From positions 1-64,000 of the forward strand of contig JAFWVY010000036.1 of assembly GCA_017523725.1 (NCBI GenBank): a stretch of 64,000 bases of DNA, read 5' to 3'. The DNA is from Bacteroidales bacterium. Lineage in GTDB: Bacteria > Bacteroidota > Bacteroidia > Bacteroidales > UBA4181. How positions within the stretch are numbered: the stretch's first letter is position 1; every line of letters begins with the position of its first letter. The translations under genes and the position numbers were made by a program. Of this stretch, positions 35,201-42,831 are shown piece after piece. The notes beneath the pieces were generated by a model that saw only the letters and a list, made by a program, of their open reading frames with translations, did not search any database and was not told the DNA's origin.

Positions 35201-36027
35201 CCACCTACGAATCGATGCTGGCCGCATACAGCCAGAAGAGCGGCGGAACAGCCACAAAGAACGCGGAGCAGGAGGTCTGTCAGAAGATAGCGCTGGCAGG
35301 CCTGCACCGTGGCGGCTTTTTTGACCACGCCGCGTTTTATGGCGGCACATGTCTCCGGATTATTCACGGGCTGCCGAGGTTTTCAGAGGATATGGACTTC
35401 TCTCTTACAGAGAAGCGAGACGACATCCACCTCGAAAATTATTTCGATGCCATACGCACGGAGTTCCATATCGCCGGCTTCGATGTAACGATTACCAAGA
35501 AAGAAAAGAAGGCTTTCGGAAAAGTAGAGTCTGCATTCCTGAAGGAAAACACCGAAGCTTACGACATCAAGTTCCAGACCAAGAAGACAATCAAGGTAAA
35601 GATCGAGCTCGACACGGATCCTCCCCTGAAGTTCAAAACAGAACAAAAGCTCCTCATGCAGCCCTATTCGTTCATGGTCCGGTGCTTTACCCTGCCGGAC
35701 CTCTATGCCGGGAAGATGCATGCGCTGGCCTACCGTGCATGGCAGCGCCGCATAAAAGGCCGCGACTGGTTTGACTTCGAATGGTATGTCCGCAACGGCG
35801 TTTCACTGGATTTCGGGCACCTCCAAGAAAGAATCAAGACCTTCAGCGGAAAGGATGTCAGCCTCGATGAGTTTATGACCCAACTACGTAAAAAAATCTC
35901 AGACACAAATATCGACCAAGTCAAGCAAGATGTGATTCCATACATCGATCCAAGCCATCTGGACGCCCTGGACATCTGGTCCAACGATTACTTCCTGCAG
36001 TTGGTTGACATGATGAAGATGGCGTAA
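35197..36027 (+). CDS. AbiEii-type nucleotidyltransferase toxin
   Basis: 276 aa. The nucleotidyltransferase core has AFYGGTCLRIIHGLPRFSEDMDFSL, that is GGT followed by an S-E-D-x-D-F catalytic pair, and a later conserved Lys/Arg-rich region (GKMHALAYRAWQRRIKGRDWFDFEWYVR). AbiEii toxins transfer nucleotides to a tRNA or other target and are bacteriostatic, giving phage resistance by abortive infection. The start MTTYESMLAAYSQ at 35197 overlaps the antitoxin stop by 4 bases, so coupling fixes it. An ion channel gene follows after 16 nt. Confidence 0.88.
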   Translation: MTTYESMLAAYSQKSGGTATKNAEQEVCQKIALAGLHRGGFFDHAAFYGGTCLRIIHGLPRFSEDMDFSLTEKRDDIHLENYFDAIRTEFHIAGFDVTITKKEKKAFGKVESAFLKENTEAYDIKFQTKKTIKVKIELDTDPPLKFKTEQKLLMQPYSFMVRCFTLPDLYAGKMHALAYRAWQRRIKGRDWFDFEWYVRNGVSLDFGHLQERIKTFSGKDVSLDEFMTQLRKKISDTNIDQVKQDVIPYIDPSHLDALDIWSNDYFLQLVDMMKMA

Positions 36028-36043
36028 AAAAATAGTCGCAACA

Positions 36044-36835
36044 ATGAAAAAAAACATCTTCACATCAGAACGTGTCGTTCTTCTGGTTATTCTTTTAAAC
36101 TCCGTCATCCTGTTTCGGCAGGAAATCGGCCCCCAATCTCCCGCCATCAATGTAATAGATGCCGCATGCACCATCTTCTTTGCCCTCGAAATGCTGATGA
36201 AACATATTCAACTTGGCTTCAGAGGGTATTGGGCATCGGGCTGGAACAGGATGGACGGCATCCTGGTGATTCTTTCCATTCCGGCACTGATTTCCTACTT
36301 TGTGCCGGCACATTTGCTGGATCTGTCAATTCTCCTGATTCTGCGTGTGCTGCGCGTGTTCCGGCTCTTCCGGCTGGCCCATATTTTTCCGAACTTCGAC
36401 AACACCATAAAGGGATTCGGAAAAGCGCTACGCGACTCGTTCCCTATCTTCTGCGCCTTCCTGATACTGATTCTGATGGTATCCCTGTTCAACTGTGCGT
36501 TTTTCAAGGATGTCGCGCCCGAATATTTCGGGACACCCTGGGATTCGATTTACTCGACGTTCCGGCTGTGTACGGTGGAAGGATGGTACGAGATTCCAGA
36601 TGCCCTTTCGGTTGGCCTCACGCCAGGAAAGGTGGCCTTCGTACGAATCTATTTTGTACTCATCCTGATTGCCGGCGGCATCATCGGCCTGTCTTTGGTG
36701 AACTCCATCTTCGTGGATGCGATGGTAAGCGACAACAACGACGCCCTGGAGCTGGAAGTGAAGCAACTCAACGAGCGAATCGACCTCCTGACTGAGGAAA
36801 TCCGCAAGTTGCAGAATAACCAGGAAAAAGAATGA
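36044..36835 (+). CDS. Voltage-gated-type ion channel (NaChBac-like)
   Basis: 263 aa. Six-helix ion transporter with S1-S4 (S4: LRVLRVFRLFRLAHIF, Arg every third residue), S5 and S6, a pore loop with selectivity filter CTVEGWYE between them, and a C-terminal coiled coil (ELEVKQLNERIDLLTEEIRKL). BacNaV channels have a filter like TLESW; here TVEGW resembles the same site. The protein is a single-repeat subunit that should form a tetramer. It begins 16 nt after the AbiEii-1 toxin and may share its transcript. Confidence 0.88.
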   Translation: MKKNIFTSERVVLLVILLNSVILFRQEIGPQSPAINVIDAACTIFFALEMLMKHIQLGFRGYWASGWNRMDGILVILSIPALISYFVPAHLLDLSILLILRVLRVFRLFRLAHIFPNFDNTIKGFGKALRDSFPIFCAFLILILMVSLFNCAFFKDVAPEYFGTPWDSIYSTFRLCTVEGWYEIPDALSVGLTPGKVAFVRIYFVLILIAGGIIGLSLVNSIFVDAMVSDNNDALELEVKQLNERIDLLTEEIRKLQNNQEKE

Positions 36836-36923
36836 CGATTCTCAAGATTTCCACAAATCTTGGATATTTGCAAATGTTGCTTTTTGGGAGAAAAAAGTTC
36901 AAGTCTCGTTGTCGGCTATCCGC

Positions 36924-37844
36924 TCAAATCTTTTCCAGCCTGAGCATTTCGTCAATACTGCGTTTAGCTTTAAGGAGCGTGTCGGCATCAAGGGCAATTT
37001 CTTCGCCGCCAAATCCTTTAACACACTCATACACATCGCCTAACGTGGTCGTTTTCATATTGTGACAGACGCAGTTTTTCGTCAGCATGAAGAACCGTTT
37101 TTGGGGACAATCAATCTGCAAATGTTGCACAATGCTGTTTTCCGTACCTATGATAAATTCCGTTGACGGACTTTGTTTTGCATAATCCATTATCTGCGTG
37201 GTACTACCAACAAAATCAGCAAGTTCCACAACTTTTTCGGCACATTCGGGATGAACAAGCACCAATGCGTTCGGGTGCTTCTGACGTGCCTGTTCAACAT
37301 TTTTCGGCGTAATCAGCAAATGGGTGGGACAACCGCCGGGAACAAACTGAAACTGTTTCCCGGTTATTTGTTTTTGCACCCAACCACCTAAGTTACAGTC
37401 CGGTATAAATAGAATCTTGTCGTTCTGTATGTTTTTCACAATCTTCACAGCCGACGACGAAGTTACGCAAACGTCGGTCAACGTTTTTAATTGTGCCGTA
37501 GTGTTGATATACGAAACCACCGTGTAATCGGGATATTTCGCCTTCAACAGCGACAGCAAATCGACCGAAATCAGTTCCGCCATAGGGCAACCCGCCTCCG
37601 CATTCGACAAAATCACACGCTTATGTGGTGACAGAATCTTCACCGTTTCGGCCATAAACCGAACGCCGCACATTAAAACCGTTTCAGCATCGGATTCAGC
37701 CGCCTTTTGGCTCAAACCGAACGAATCGCCTACATAATCGGCCACTTCCCAAATGTCGTGACTCTGATATGCGTGTGCCAAAATGCAAATGCCCTTTTCA
37801 CGCTTGAGTCGCCGTATTTCCGCTTGAATTTCGTGTATCAACAT
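36924..37844 (-). CDS. nadA: Quinolinate synthase
   Basis: 306 aa. Makes quinolinate from iminoaspartate and dihydroxyacetone phosphate using a [4Fe-4S] cluster. The three cluster cysteines are in VLMCGVRFMAETVK, VHPECAEKVVEL and MLTKNCVCHNMK. Other signatures: AHAYQSHDIWEVADYVGDSFGLS, FIPDCNLGGWVQ and PGGCPTHLLI. A Met 21 bases earlier (37865) is possible, but a GAGGA-like site precedes the chosen one and a -7 box lies only 14 nt before the earlier one. nadB and nadC are not in the window; the gene stands alone between the ion channel and the HD gene. Confidence 0.94.
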   Translation of the reverse strand: MLIHEIQAEIRRLKREKGICILAHAYQSHDIWEVADYVGDSFGLSQKAAESDAETVLMCGVRFMAETVKILSPHKRVILSNAEAGCPMAELISVDLLSLLKAKYPDYTVVSYINTTAQLKTLTDVCVTSSSAVKIVKNIQNDKILFIPDCNLGGWVQKQITGKQFQFVPGGCPTHLLITPKNVEQARQKHPNALVLVHPECAEKVVELADFVGSTTQIMDYAKQSPSTEFIIGTENSIVQHLQIDCPQKRFFMLTKNCVCHNMKTTTLGDVYECVKGFGGEEIALDADTLLKAKRSIDEMLRLEKI

Positions 37845-37878
37845 ATTTTCCTCATCCCGAAACATGATTTTCCAACGA

Positions 37879-37886
37879 CAAAGATA
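37879..37886 (-). promoter_or_regulatory. -7 box of nadA
   Basis: On the minus strand TATCTTTG; it supports the start at 37844 over the one at 37865. Confidence 0.45.
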
Positions 37887-38001
37887 GTAAATGTTCTTTA
37901 TCAGGCAGAAGAGAAAGTATATAAGTTTGATCTTACAGGGCTTTAGTCACACTCCCCCAAAACAATTTCTCTTTGCGAACATACACTTCGCCCGCCTTCT
38001 C

Positions 38002-38009
38002 TATATTTG
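38002..38009 (+). promoter_or_regulatory. -7 box of the HD-domain gene
   Basis: TATATTTG, a TAnnTTTG box 18 nt before the chosen ATG at 38028; it excludes the upstream ATG at 38007. Confidence 0.45.
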
Positions 38010-38027
38010 CCTCCAAAAACAGATAAA

Positions 38028-38627
38028 ATGAACAGAACCAGATTCGAAGAAACCCTCCTGAAAACAGAGAGGAAAGGCATTGACAACGTACTCTCGCAGC
38101 TTGACCAATGCGGTTTTTATAACGCACCGGCATCCACCCGGTTCCACCTTGCATGCAAAGGCGGGCTGTTGCAACACTCGCTGAATGTGTACGATGCAGC
38201 CATCATGCTGCGAGAGCCGGTCATTCAACGCGAGCCACATCTCGAACCCCTGCTGCCCCTGGACAGCATTGCCATCACCACCCTGCTCCACGACACATGC
38301 AAGAGCGACATTTACCAGGAAGCCATACTCAGCCGGAAGAATGCGGACGGATTCTGGGAAAAATATCCCGGCTATACGGTCGATTACACCGCCGGGCTGC
38401 CGCTCGGTCACGGAGAGAAATCGGTCGTCATGCTCCTTTCCTGGGGACTGGAACTCAAGCCGGAAGAAATGATGGCGATACGCTGGCACATGACCGCCTG
38501 GAATCTACCCTTCCAGAGCCCCGAACACAAAGAGAGCCTGAACGCCGCGAAAAAACTCTCTCCCCTCGTGTCGCTCGTCCAACTCGCAGACGGCGTGGCT
38601 TCGGGGCTGCTTGAGTGGGAGGCGTAA
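38028..38627 (+). CDS. HD-domain hydrolase
   Basis: 199 aa. Reads like an HD-type metal-dependent phosphohydrolase: FHLACKGGLLQHSLNVYDAA, then ITTLLHDTCKSDIYQE with the HD pair, and ALPLGHGEKSVVMLLSW with a further His. A shorter relative of the YqeK/HDIG proteins that act on nucleotides or phosphate esters; the substrate is not known. It lies between nadA and AbiE-2, with its own -7 box. Confidence 0.8.
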   Translation: MNRTRFEETLLKTERKGIDNVLSQLDQCGFYNAPASTRFHLACKGGLLQHSLNVYDAAIMLREPVIQREPHLEPLLPLDSIAITTLLHDTCKSDIYQEAILSRKNADGFWEKYPGYTVDYTAGLPLGHGEKSVVMLLSWGLELKPEEMMAIRWHMTAWNLPFQSPEHKESLNAAKKLSPLVSLVQLADGVASGLLEWEA

Positions 38628-38632
38628 GAGAT

Positions 38633-38716
38633 TGTAATTTTTGGGCAGGAGAATCCCAAATAATAATTGCATTTTCAAGAGCCTTTTGTATTTTTGTGAA
38701 CCAAAAGTAAATTACA
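38633..38716. promoter_or_regulatory. Inverted repeats around the AbiE-2 promoter
   Basis: TGTAATTTTTGG (38633-38644) is matched on the other side of the promoter by CCAAAA-GTAA-ATTACA (38701-38716), and CTTTTG (38683-38688) with CAAAAG (38702-38707) flanks the -7 box. The promoter is ATTG (38666-38669), N19, TATTTTTG (38689-38696). The arrangement suggests an operator bound by the AbiEi-2 repressor. Confidence 0.5.
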
Positions 38717-38724
38717 GCACCACT

Positions 38725-39294
38725 ATGGGATTACAAAATCAACTTCTCATAGATCTTTACAAGGACAACGCAAGTGTTTTCACGATGCAGGGGATTGCCA
38801 TGGCATACGGCCAGGATCTGAGTCGGGATACGGTGAAAAACAGAATGATCGGCTATGTCAGAAAGGGTGAAATCCTCAATCCCAGGAAGGGAATCTATGC
38901 CAAACCGGGGTATGATGAGAAGGAACTGGCCTGCTTGCTTTATACGCCTTCATACATCTCTCTGGAATATGTGTTACAGAGAGCCGGAATCGTTTTCCAA
39001 TACAGTGATGAAATTACGTCTGTGGGCAATCTGAGCAGGAGCGTTGAAATCGACGGGAGACTGTACCGATATAGGAAAATCAAGGGTGAAATCCTGATTG
39101 ATACAACAGGCATCATCCGCGAAGGCAATGTCAATATTGCTTCTCCCGAAAGGGCCTTCTTGGATATCCTGTACCTGGACAGCAATTATTATTTCGACAA
39201 TCCGTCTTCCTTGGACAAACAGAAGGTGATTTCTCTCCTTCCCATTTACAATAGCAAAACACTCGGGCAGCGGGTTTCAAAGATTCTTGGGTAA
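38725..39294 (+). CDS. AbiEi-type antitoxin, second module
   Basis: 189 aa. N-terminal helix-turn-helix region (MGLQNQLLIDLYKDNASVFTMQGIAMAYGQDLSRDTVKNRMIGYVRKGEILNPRKGIYA is its extent), then the AbiEi core with LACLLYTPSYISLEYVLQRAG and NIASPERAFLDILYLD. It differs strongly from the first module in length and sequence, so the two systems are distinct lineages, not a recent duplication. The start at 38725 follows the promoter; an upstream ATG (38641) lies before the -7 box. The toxin start overlaps its stop by 1 base (TAATG). Confidence 0.86.
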   Translation: MGLQNQLLIDLYKDNASVFTMQGIAMAYGQDLSRDTVKNRMIGYVRKGEILNPRKGIYAKPGYDEKELACLLYTPSYISLEYVLQRAGIVFQYSDEITSVGNLSRSVEIDGRLYRYRKIKGEILIDTTGIIREGNVNIASPERAFLDILYLDSNYYFDNPSSLDKQKVISLLPIYNSKTLGQRVSKILG

Positions 39295-39989
39295 TGGACA
39301 CGAACAAACATAAATTCTTCATGCTGCAGCTGCTGAAGGACATCTTCTCCGATGCGTTGCTTTCCTCCGTGCTGGCCTTCAAAGGAGGTACCGCCACCAT
39401 GTTCTTCCACAATCTGCCGCGGTTCTCGACGGATCTGGACTTCAATCTGCTGGATCCGGCAATGGAGACAGAGGTCTATGAGCACGTCCGTAAGATTGTC
39501 CTGAAATATGGCAAGATTCACGACGAGGCTATCAAGCACTACGGCATCATCATCGTGCTTGATTATGGGATTGGCGAACGGAAACTCAAGATCGAGATCT
39601 CCAACCGACAGTATGACAATCACTATGAGATACGGAACTATCTCGGACTCCAGATGCGTGTCATGATCAAAGAAGACATGTTCGCCCACAAGTTGTGCGC
39701 CCTCCTCGACCGGAGTGAGATCACCGCCCGGGATGTATTCGACTGCTGGTTCTTCCTGAAAGAACGGACATCTCTCAATAAAACTATCGTGGAATCCCGC
39801 ATGGGAATGGCCATTGATGAATATCTGGGTAAATGTATCGCAAGTGTCCAGGATATCTCAGAAAAGAGCTTGATTAGCGGTCTGGGAGAACTTGCCGAAG
39901 GCAAAATGAAGGATTTCGTACGTCACGGTTTGAAAGAAGAACTGGTTTCCCTCCTGTCCATGTTCAAGGCTTTCCCATCCTTTGCGTAG
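39294..39989 (+). CDS. AbiEii-type nucleotidyltransferase toxin, second module
   Basis: 231 aa. FKGGTATMFFHNLPRFSTDLDFNLLD has the GGT...S-T-D-x-D-F nucleotidyltransferase motif, and the downstream KEDMFAHKLCALLDRSEITARDVFDCWFFL region is the usual AbiEii follow-on with a Lys near the active site. Coupled to its antitoxin by TAATG. Shorter than the first module's toxin (276 aa). Confidence 0.86.
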   Translation: MDTNKHKFFMLQLLKDIFSDALLSSVLAFKGGTATMFFHNLPRFSTDLDFNLLDPAMETEVYEHVRKIVLKYGKIHDEAIKHYGIIIVLDYGIGERKLKIEISNRQYDNHYEIRNYLGLQMRVMIKEDMFAHKLCALLDRSEITARDVFDCWFFLKERTSLNKTIVESRMGMAIDEYLGKCIASVQDISEKSLISGLGELAEGKMKDFVRHGLKEELVSLLSMFKAFPSFA

Positions 39990-40113
39990 AGGTAAGGCCG
40001 TGGGCGACGAAGTGAACCTCCTCGACCTTGCTAGAGCACAAATGAAAGCACAGTGTATTCGCTAAAGTGGCACATTTCATTATGCTATAGGTGACTCATT
40101 AATTCTCTCACTA

Positions 40114-40608
40114 TCAACAATGCGAGGGTATCACACACTGAGCTGGAATCACACGTAATCTAGATTGGGTTCCTTCAATATGAGTCTTGTACAAAGTACC
40201 AATAATATCCTCATAATATATGTCAATCGACAAGATTGCAGTGTCGAAAATCTCTGGACGACAGCAAACAAAATTTACCAGTTCAACATTACCCGCCGAC
40301 ATATTAATTGGGAAAGACCTGGGTTGCGTGCAAATATAACTCTCTGTCAACGGAACTATCTTGGTTATACAAGCCTCATTATGCTTAGCAATTAAATTAA
40401 ACGTGATTGAACTTGCAGTAGGCTTGGCCATCCAACCATTTTCCATTTCAATCACAGGTCGATTTTTAAGACGAATACAACTATTGTTATATTCTTCGAC
40501 ACGTTTGTTGCTATTATTTTTAAAGATTACCGACCAAATCGAAACGACAAGGCTCAATGCAGCAATAATAACACCTATCCAAGCCGGATTTCCTATTAAC
40601 CAACACAT
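40114..40608 (-). CDS. Small membrane-anchored protein, unknown function
   Basis: 164 aa. One N-terminal membrane segment (WIGVIIAALSLVVSIWSVIF), then a soluble domain with beta-strand-like pattern and four scattered Cys (SYICTQ, FVCCRPE, AQCVIPSHC). No family is recognised. AT-rich, in the accessory block between AbiE-2 and the IS. The 40-nt segment after the AbiE-2 toxin up to here holds nothing else clear. Confidence 0.55.
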   Translation of the reverse strand: MCWLIGNPAWIGVIIAALSLVVSIWSVIFKNNSNKRVEEYNNSCIRLKNRPVIEMENGWMAKPTASSITFNLIAKHNEACITKIVPLTESYICTQPRSFPINMSAGNVELVNFVCCRPEIFDTAILSIDIYYEDIIGTLYKTHIEGTQSRLRVIPAQCVIPSHC

Positions 40609-40675
40609 TTTTCATTCGTTATAAAAAACATTCGTCCATGAATACTACGAACCCTTACAAATATATTCCCCCATC

Positions 40676-40936
40676 TCAGCCCAATTTTCCTTCAGCCCTC
40701 AGCTCAGCCTTGATGCCTTGGACTGTGGCATCAAGCCATTGTTTCCATTGATCTTTCAGCCTCGACTTCTCCGCAGGCAAAAGAAATGAATGTTCAATCT
40801 CCGCCTCCCTGAACTCTGATATGATCTCTTTTACAAAATCTATCCGTTGCTCAGATATCTTCCCATTTATAAAGGATGACGTTATCGCCGCCCGCAATGC
40901 GCCTTCAAAAAAAGATTTCAAAATTAATCTATTCAT
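40676..40936 (-). CDS. Small helical protein, second gene of a coupled pair
   Basis: 86 aa, helical and charged: MNRLILKSFFEGALRAAITS, then SRLKDQWKQWLDATVQGIKAELRAEGK. No domain recognised. Its ATG overlaps the stop of the 57-aa frame upstream (TCATGA on the minus strand, i.e. ATGA overlap), which is the normal sign of translational coupling. Confidence 0.5.
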   Translation of the reverse strand: MNRLILKSFFEGALRAAITSSFINGKISEQRIDFVKEIISEFREAEIEHSFLLPAEKSRLKDQWKQWLDATVQGIKAELRAEGKLG

Positions 40937-41106
40937 GATGATTTTTTAACATAACCATTGTCCTTTCGCCTCGTCAATACATACACCAGACCCCGCCTCA
41001 TCAGCACTTCCCATGAATTGTCAGAAAACAATGGGATAAGGATCTGACTTGGTTTAATTATGGTTGAATTACCGTCAAAATTAACGGTGACACAAAGATG
41101 CTGCAT
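40933..41106 (-). CDS. Small protein, first gene of a coupled pair
   Basis: 57 aa starting MQHLCVTVNFDGNST. It has a mixed beta-strand and basic pattern (RRGLVYVLTRRKDNGYVKKSS at the end). It ends with TGA that overlaps the ATG of the next gene by 4 bases. Unrecognised. The pair might be a small two-gene module such as a toxin-antitoxin; this is only an inference from size and coupling. Confidence 0.5.
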   Translation of the reverse strand: MQHLCVTVNFDGNSTIIKPSQILIPLFSDNSWEVLMRRGLVYVLTRRKDNGYVKKSS

Positions 41107-41159
41107 TTGATTTAAAAATAAAAGTAAATAAGTATGACTATTTCAATTATATAAGTAAT

Positions 41160-41320
41160 TGACTTAGAAAGATTGTCATCCGTCCCACGCGGATGCCGCT
41201 GCTCCACCTCCTTCAGCCCATAGACTATCCTCCTCGAGATGAACGACTTGCTGCAATGTTCATCGTAGACATCATCGAAGATCTCACCAACTTGAAACTG
41301 TGCTTGCACATCAGCTCGGA
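41160..41320 (-). pseudogene. Degraded fragment of an IS256-type transposase, opposite orientation
   Basis: On the minus strand this reads QAQFQVGEIFDDVYDEHCSKSFISRRIVYGLKEVEQRHPRG, which aligns to residues about 108-150 of the adjacent transposase (QAQVCQVFDEIYGEHYRKSG...RKEVEQ), with roughly half identity. It is inverted relative to the IS and ends exactly where the IS terminal repeat begins. A remnant of a related, older element. Confidence 0.62.
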
Positions 41321-42695
41321 GATACTGTCCCAAAAAGTGTGTCCGTTGAGATAAAAAGAAAAAGGTCAACAACTTTTAAGATATTTGTAAAAAGCAAAAA
41401 CGACAAACAATCTTAAAAAATCATTGACCATGGAATTCACAAAGGAACAACTTTCCGAGGTAATGTGCAAGCATGCCGAGAAAGAAAACGGTCAGCATGA
41501 CCTGCTGGAGGTCATGCTGGAGAGCATGATGGTGGCCGAGCGGGGCGAGTTTCTGCGGGAGCAGGAAGGTCGCAACAAAGGGAACGGCTACCGTCTGGGT
41601 CACACATACGGTCACGGTCGGAGGCTGGAGTTCAGGATACCTCGGGACCGCTTCGGGAACTTCCATCCGAAGATACTGGCCATACTGCGCGACCAGGAAG
41701 AGGAATGCGAGAAGCTGGCCGTGAGCCTGTACACGAAGGGCCTTACGCAGGCGCAGGTGTGTCAGGTCTTTGACGAGATATACGGGGAGCACTACCGCAA
41801 GTCGGGCATCTCGAGGATGATAGCCTATGTCCGGAAGGAGGTGGAGCAGTGGCTTGCGCGCGGGCTGGACGGATACTATCCGGTCGTGTTCGTGGACTGC
41901 GTCCACATCAAGGTATTCCGCAGGAAGAAGGCGGCGACGGAGGCGTTCTATGTCATCCCGGGCGTGACGGAGGAGGGCACGTGTGAGGTTCTCGGCATAT
42001 ACAACAGCCCCGTTGAGAGCGCCGCCGGCTGGGGCTGCATGTTCGGCGACCTTCACGGACGCGGCGTGGAGCGTGTCGGCCTGATGGTTGCAGATGGGCT
42101 TCCGGGCCTGGACAGGGTCGTCGGAGAGATGTTCCCCGGGACGGCCTTCCAGCGCTGTACGACGCACCTCAAGCGGAACATGCTGGCACAGGTGCGTCAC
42201 GGCGACAAGAGGCAGCTGGCGGACGACATGAGGGAGGTCTTCCGGGCGGGAGACAAGAACTACACCCCCGGAACAGGGCGTACAGGCATGGAGGGTGCTG
42301 TGCACGAAGTGGGGAAAGGACTACAGGTCCATCAGGAACCTGTGCGGGCACGAAGACATCGGCTTCTACTTCACCTATCTGAACTATGCGTCGCAGATCC
42401 AGTCGATGATATACACGACGAACTGGATTGAGAGGCTCCAGAAGGACTTCAGGAGGGTCACAAAGATGCGCGGAGCGATGCCTGACGATGAATCGGTGCT
42501 GACCCTGATGGGCAAGACAGCCATGGACAAAAACGGTTACGGAAGGCAGCTTCCCAGGATTGATTATGACAAAACCTTGTTCCCGGACTAAACGAAGTCA
42601 GAGTGGGAGCACCCTCTCTGACTGAAATATTGATATATTTGCAAATCTCACAAAGTTGCCAGGCCGAAGCTAGACACACCTTTTGAAACAGTACC
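41321..42695 (+). mobile_element. IS256-family insertion sequence
   Basis: Terminal inverted repeats: left GATACTGTCCCAAAAAGTGTG (from 41321), right, on the other strand, GGTACTGTTTCAAAAGGTGTG (from 42695). They share ACTGT, CAAAA and GTGTG at matched places. Length of about 1.37 kb and one transposase gene fit the family. I could not find a target site duplication. The transposase is frameshifted, so the copy is probably not autonomous. Confidence 0.75.
41430..42591 (+). pseudogene. IS256-family transposase, frameshifted
   Basis: Mutator-type DDE transposase. The first frame (41430 to about 42268) has VVFVDCVHIKVFRRKKAATE (first catalytic Asp), MVADGLPGLDRVVGEMFPGTAFQRCTTHLKRN (second Asp and zinc-like C/H), and the second frame, to 42591, has YRSIRNLCGHEDIGFYFTYL...YTTNWIERLQKDFRR with the Glu region. 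The frames join at the C5 run 42265-42269: removing one C restores DKNYTPEQGVQAWRVLCTKWGKDY. A one-base insertion in a homopolymer is the simplest explanation; programmed slippage or a read error cannot be excluded. Confidence 0.85.
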
Positions 42696-42696
42696 T

Positions 42697-42795
42697 AATT
42701 CGGCAAATGAACAACATAAAGAAGACCATGTTATCATCATGGGCGACCAGATGGAGTCTAGAATCAAGGATGTTCAACTATATAGTCAGAAGTGA
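42697..42795 (+). pseudogene. Possible 3' remnant of a gene right of the IS
   Basis: A frame without a start codon, entering directly from the IS end and reading NSANEQHKEDHVIIMGDQME ... VQLYSQK before a TGA. It looks like a protein C-terminus rather than random sequence and may be what is left of a gene interrupted by IS insertion. No family recognised; low confidence. Confidence 0.25.
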
Positions 42796-42831
42796 GTTTT
42801 GTTTATATGAATCCGCGAACAGATTTTCTTA

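Noticed and set aside
42596-42623. Hairpin AGTCAGAG/CTCTGACT after the IS transposase as an intrinsic terminator
   Set aside because: An 8-bp stem without a T-run; it may be a terminator-like structure of the IS but support is weak.
41321-42695. Target site duplication for the IS
   Set aside because: The bases directly outside the two inverted repeats do not match over 8-9 bp.
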